Origin: Aequoribacter sp049615385
GTDB taxonomy: Bacteria; Pseudomonadota; Gammaproteobacteria; Pseudomonadales; Halieaceae
Reading direction: 5' to 3' (one strand)
DNA length: 9,072 bases
Assembly (NCBI RefSeq): GCF_049615385.1
Contig: NZ_JBMZFL010000039.1
In this document: positions 7,308-9,072 of the stretch, one piece after another
Layout of the letters: each line of letters starts with the position of its first letter
How positions within the stretch are numbered: position 1 is the first letter of the stretch
The notes under the pieces: generated by a model
The model's input: the letters and a program-made list of their open reading frames with translations, nothing else
What the model was told of the DNA's origin: nothing
The model's database searches: none
Made by a program: the position numbers and the translations under genes

Positions 7308-7541
7308 ATGGCGACAGGAACAATTTTTGAGAACAACCGAACTCAGGCTGTGCGCCTGCCGGCTGAAACACGATTTCCCGAGGGTGTAAAGCGCGTATCT
7401 GTGCGTGTGCGGGGAAAAGACCGCATTATTTCGCCCGTTGAAAATACCTGGGATTCTTTCTTTTACGATACGCCGACTGTTAGCGATGACTTTATGGAAG
7501 ACCGCGGTCCACAGTTGCAGGCGGACCGAGAATCGTTTTAA
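7308..7541 (+). CDS. vapB: VapB antitoxin of TA module 1 (MvpA/VagC-like)
   Basis: A 77-residue type II antitoxin. The N-terminal half is the swapped-hairpin AbrB/MazE-like DNA-binding fold seen in VapB (TIFENNRTQAVRLP, residues 5-18). The C-terminal half (TWDSFFYDTPTVSDDFMEDR, 47-66) is the toxin-wrapping tail, ending in RESF. The pattern closely follows Shigella MvpA/VapB, which has SQAVRLP, ETWDEWF and a RESF end. It binds and inhibits VapC1 and, with it, represses the operon. The start chosen is ATG 7308, with AGAGGA at 7295-7300, 7 bases upstream. An upstream in-frame ATG at 7224 would add 28 residues with no family match and run through the operator, so it is rejected. Its TAA overlaps the vapC1 ATG by one base (TAATG), giving translational coupling. 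Confidence 0.92.
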   Translation: MATGTIFENNRTQAVRLPAETRFPEGVKRVSVRVRGKDRIISPVENTWDSFFYDTPTVSDDFMEDRGPQLQADRESF

Positions 7542-7942
7542 TGCTTAAGTACATGCTCGACACCAATATCGTGATTTATGCGATAAAGCGGCGACCCATA
7601 GAGGTCATGCATACGTTTAATCGTTTTGCTGGGCAACTATGTATCAGCAGTATTACCGCGGCCGAGCTGATTTACGGTGCGGAAAAAAGTGCTGCACCCG
7701 AGTCGAACATGAGTATCGTTGAAGATTTTGTGTCGCGGCTTGAGTTACTTAGCTATGGTTTTGCAGCGGCTGCGCACTATGGGCAAATTCAAGCAACGTT
7801 AGAGCGCGGTGGCACGCCAATCGGCGTGAACGATTGCCACATCGGCGCCCACGCGCGTAGTGAAGGCCTGATATTGGTCACCAACAAGGTACGCGAGTTT
7901 GCTCGTATTCCCGGATTACGCGTCGAGAATTGGGTGGTGTGA
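7541..7942 (+). CDS. vapC: VapC toxin of TA module 1, PIN-domain ribonuclease
   Basis: A 133-residue PIN-domain endoribonuclease, full length for the family. The acidic metal-binding residues are present: Asp7 in MLDTN, Glu42 in AAELIYGAEKS and Asp98 in GVND, with the VTNKVREF strand-loop at 113-120 near the fourth position. Blocks such as CISSIT, ELIYGAEKS, APES, GTPIG and the end IPGLRVENW closely match Shigella/Salmonella VapC (MvpT). Those enzymes cleave initiator tRNA-fMet in the anticodon loop and stop translation; the same target is a reasonable inference here but not shown by the sequence. It is translated directly from the vapB1 stop. All catalytic positions are intact, so the toxin is likely functional. 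Confidence 0.93.
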   Translation: MLKYMLDTNIVIYAIKRRPIEVMHTFNRFAGQLCISSITAAELIYGAEKSAAPESNMSIVEDFVSRLELLSYGFAAAAHYGQIQATLERGGTPIGVNDCHIGAHARSEGLILVTNKVREFARIPGLRVENWVV

Positions 7943-7955
7943 TGCTAGCTCAATG

Positions 7956-7994
7956 TCAAAGGCTGGCATATGTTTGACATATGCCAGCCTTTGA
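7956..7994. promoter_or_regulatory. Perfect 17-bp-arm inverted repeat, candidate VapBC2 operator
   Basis: The left arm TCAAAGGCTGGCATATG (7956-7972) and right arm CATATGCCAGCCTTTGA (7978-7994) are exact reverse complements around the 5-base loop TTTGA. No T-run follows (TTATCATG), so it is a poor terminator. It overlaps the -35 box and spacer of the likely vapB2 promoter, the usual place for a VapBC autoregulatory operator. A dual role as a hairpin ending vapBC1 transcripts is possible but less supported. Confidence 0.7.
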
Positions 7995-8001
7995 TTATCA
8001 T
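7974..8001 (+). promoter_or_regulatory. Sigma-70 promoter of vapBC2
   Basis: A consensus -35 box TTGACA (7974-7979) lies 16 bases from TATCAT (7996-8001), a fair -10 box. Transcription would start near 8008, giving a leader of about 24 bases with the AGGAGG ribosome-binding site. The -35 box begins in the loop of the 39-bp inverted repeat, and the right arm fills the spacer, so a bound repressor would block RNA polymerase. Confidence 0.65.
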
Positions 8002-8017
8002 GTAGGCCAGATGCATC

Positions 8018-8023
8018 AGGAGG
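8018..8023 (+). promoter_or_regulatory. Ribosome-binding site that fixes the vapB2 start
   Basis: A perfect AGGAGG sits 8 bases ahead of ATG 8032. It supports that start over the in-frame ATG at 7981, which lies inside the operator and upstream of the predicted -10 box and transcript start. Confidence 0.85.
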
Positions 8024-8031
8024 ATACCAGC

Positions 8032-8262
8032 ATGCGCATTGTTTCGATTTTTAAGAACGGCAAAAACCAAGCGGTCAGGCTGCCCAAAGATATGGAGTTT
8101 GCTGGGGTGTCTGAATTGGAAATTCTAAAAGAAGGCAACAGCATTATTCTTAGGCCCGCCCGGCCCACTTGGACCTCATTTGCAGGCCTTGAAAAAGCAG
8201 ACCATGACTTTTTGCAAGACCGCGAGGATGTCATAACCGACGAAGGGCGTTTCGTCTTATGA
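8032..8262 (+). CDS. vapB: VapB antitoxin of TA module 2
   Basis: A 76-residue type II antitoxin. The N-terminal AbrB/MazE-like DNA-binding half shows SIFKNGKNQAVRLPKDMEF (residues 5-23) and a second strand pair (LEILKEGNSIILRPA, 29-43). The C-terminal half (TWTSFAGLEKADHDFLQDRE, 46-65) should wrap the VapC2 active site. It differs clearly from VapB1 outside the QAVRLP core, so the two modules are probably not a recent tandem duplication. The start is set by the AGGAGG at 8018-8023. The stop overlaps the vapC2 ATG by 4 bases (ATGA). Autorepression through the inverted repeat at 7956-7994 is inferred. Confidence 0.9.
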   Translation: MRIVSIFKNGKNQAVRLPKDMEFAGVSELEILKEGNSIILRPARPTWTSFAGLEKADHDFLQDREDVITDEGRFVL

Positions 8263-8678
8263 GTAAGCGGGTCTATATGTTGGATACGCGTATCTGCAGC
8301 TTTATTATGCGTGAGCAGCCTTTATCGGTGCTGGAACGTTTGCAGCAGACGGTCGAGCAGCAGCATAGAATTGTGATATCGGCCATTACTTATTCAGAAA
8401 TGCGCTTTGGCGAAATTGGGAAGAAGTCGTCACCCAAGCACGGTGTTTTAGTACGGGAATTTCTGGAGCGAATCGATGATATTTACCCTTGGGACAAGAT
8501 TGCCGTCGATGCCACGATCGAGGTTAAGCGCTATTTATCCGAAACGGGTACACCGATTGGCGGCAACGACACAGCCATCGCGGGTCACGCAGTCGCCAGT
8601 GGTGCTGTGCTGGTCACCAACAACACGCGGGAATTTTGCCGTGTGCCAAACCTAGTCTACGAGGATTGGGCGCAGTAA
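8259..8678 (+). CDS. vapC: VapC toxin of TA module 2, PIN-domain ribonuclease with DTR in place of DTN
   Basis: A 139-residue PIN-domain endoribonuclease, normal length. The metal-binding acids are Asp9 in YMLDT, Glu47 in ITYSEMRFG and Asp104 in GGND, with VTNNTREF (119-126) at the fourth position. The block FIMREQP and the end VPNLVYEDW are typical of the VapC subfamily found with this type of VapB. The unusual point is Arg11: the motif is normally MLDTN-I-C, with an Asn that packs at the active site. Here the codon is CGT, and AAC or AAT to CGT needs at least two base changes, so it is not a single recent mutation. Activity may be altered or lost. The gene is otherwise intact and coupled to vapB2 by a 4-base overlap. 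Confidence 0.9.
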   Translation: MSKRVYMLDTRICSFIMREQPLSVLERLQQTVEQQHRIVISAITYSEMRFGEIGKKSSPKHGVLVREFLERIDDIYPWDKIAVDATIEVKRYLSETGTPIGGNDTAIAGHAVASGAVLVTNNTREFCRVPNLVYEDWAQ

Positions 8679-8727
8679 CTCTCACGGCCTTGCCGCCCGG
8701 CCCTAAATTGATTCATGATGGGTAAAC

Positions 8728-8755
8728 ACGTTCGCGAACGTTATAGGCGCTATAA
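8728..8755. repeat. Abutting palindromes
   Basis: ACGTTCGCGAACGT (8728-8741) is its own reverse complement, a perfect 14-bp palindrome. It shares its last base with a second dyad, TTATAG (8741-8746) and CTATAA (8750-8755) around GCG. Palindromes of this size often bind dimeric regulators or recombinases; no protein is identified. Confidence 0.8.
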
Positions 8756-8797
8756 ATTAAGCGAACAACTATTAACCTACCTTTTATTCGCTTAATT
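8755..8797. repeat. 11-bp inverted repeat with 21-bp spacer
   Basis: AATTAAGCGAA (8755-8765) and TTCGCTTAATT (8787-8797) are exact reverse complements separated by 21 bases. The arm spacing of about three helical turns would suit a pair of protein sites on one DNA face, such as recombinase core arms, but this is inference. Confidence 0.8.
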
Positions 8798-8966
8798 AAT
8801 ACTACGTTAACCAAGTCATAGATAAAGCCGAGTTGGTTATGCAAGCATTCAAGCCGCGTTAGTGCTTGGTATTAGCAATTAGCTGAAACGTGACAACCCT
8901 CACCAAATCTAACCAAACCGTAATCTAAAAATCCCGCTGCAGTAATGAATTTTTAATATCGATCGG

Positions 8967-9013
8967 GCATACTGTTCACCTTCTGAACATAAAGCACGGT
9001 ATGCAAGCCGTGC
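8967..9013 (+). promoter_or_regulatory. Nested and competing hairpins ahead of the edge gene
   Basis: TGTTCA (8973-8978) pairs with TGAACA (8984-8989) around CCTTC. Outside it GCATAC (8967-8972) can pair with GTATGC (8999-9004). A third hairpin, GCACGG (8994-8999) with CCGTGC (9008-9013), overlaps the outer stem, so the two cannot both form fully. This lies 24-70 bases ahead of ATG 9037 and could be a leader element or an operator. It matches no known riboswitch that I can name. Confidence 0.4.
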
Positions 9014-9036
9014 GGTAGCCTGCCTGAAACAAAATC

Positions 9037-9072
9037 ATGTCACAAGACGAACTCAAGCTCCGCGTCATGCGA
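9037..9072 (+). CDS. Start of a gene cut by the window edge, possibly ribose-5-phosphate isomerase A
   Basis: Twelve codons are visible, MSQDELKLRVMR, open to the edge. E. coli RpiA starts MTQDELK, so the first seven residues fit this isomerase of the pentose phosphate pathway; residues 8-12 do not help. No good Shine-Dalgarno is seen upstream (CTGAAACAAAATC), so the start itself is uncertain. The identification is weak because it rests on seven residues. Confidence 0.35.
   Translation, partial: MSQDELKLRVMR

Larger units (their letters stand above)
8679..9036. other. Non-coding stretch with a chain of inverted repeats
   Basis: No supported gene lies in these 358 bases and stops are frequent in all frames. 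The content is AT-rich and structured. Successive dyads are a 14-bp palindrome (8728-8741), TTATAG/CTATAA (8741-8755), an 11-bp pair (8755-8765 with 8787-8797), TAACCAA/TTGGTTA (8808-8839) and CAAGCA/TGCTTG (8842-8868). A separate hairpin group lies at 8967-9013. No T-tailed terminator for vapC2 and no strong promoter for the next gene were found. It could be a recombination site, an operator region or a structured RNA. Confidence 0.6.

Noticed and set aside
7150..7371. 73-residue minus-strand frame in the divergent gap
   Set aside because: It overlaps the vapB1 start and the operator, shows no family pattern and no ribosome-binding site.
7981..8031. Upstream start for vapB2
   Set aside because: The ATG at 7981 lies within the operator and upstream of the predicted -10 box, while ATG 8032 has a perfect AGGAGG and matches the family N-terminus.
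6179..8697. Direct repeat TGCCGCC at 6179 and 8691 as island boundaries
   Set aside because: Only 7 bases match, the flanks differ and the motif is too short to stand out by chance in this sequence.
8683..8700. GGCC-rich hairpin after vapC2 as terminator
   Set aside because: The stem is only about 4 bp and no T-run follows.
8679..8900. Integron attC sites or a cassette array around the TA modules
   Set aside because: TA cassettes next to a tyrosine recombinase suggested an integron, but no GTTRRRY/RYYYAAC core pair was found, the recombinase lacks the IntI extra segment, and its gene is not placed as intI would be.

Overview
The window looks like chromosomal DNA from a marine-type gammaproteobacterium. 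It carries an exopolysaccharide/capsule export operon of the YjbEFGH/GfcABCDE kind, toxin-antitoxin genes close to the Shigella MvpA/MvpT (VapBC) type, and possibly the first codons of rpiA at the right edge. The species cannot be fixed from the sequence.

Left part (1-6169, plus strand): a Thr-Gly-Thr repeat tail ends an upstream protein at position 74, followed by a strong intrinsic terminator. Four genes then lie head to tail with tight spacing: a YjbH/GfcD-family outer-membrane protein (149-2212), a YjbF/GfcB-family lipoprotein (2209-2706), an 822-residue Wza-like export protein with about six SLBB domains (2718-5186), and a Wzz-domain polysaccharide co-polymerase (5189-6169). Together they look like the envelope-spanning export part of a group-4-capsule-like or Yjb-like pathway: Wzz in the inner membrane, the SLBB protein as periplasmic/outer-membrane conduit, and YjbH with YjbF at the outer membrane. 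No glycosyltransferase, flippase, polymerase, tyrosine kinase or phosphatase lies in the window, so the sugar-building genes must be elsewhere.

Middle (6170-7307): a complete stand-alone tyrosine recombinase on the minus strand converges on the polysaccharide operon and is divergent from the next genes.

Right part (7308-8678, plus strand): two consecutive, unrelated-looking vapBC modules. Each has overlapping antitoxin and toxin genes, and each is preceded by its own inverted-repeat operator candidate. The second is a perfect 17-bp-arm inverted repeat that contains a -35 box. The VapC2 toxin has an unusual Arg in the otherwise near-invariant LDTN motif.

The last about 360 bases before the edge are non-coding but dense in back-to-back inverted repeats. 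A short partial reading frame at 9037-9072 resembles the RpiA N-terminus. Recombinase plus two TA modules between a surface-polysaccharide operon and a possible housekeeping gene suggests a small accessory island, although no flanking direct repeat was found by eye.
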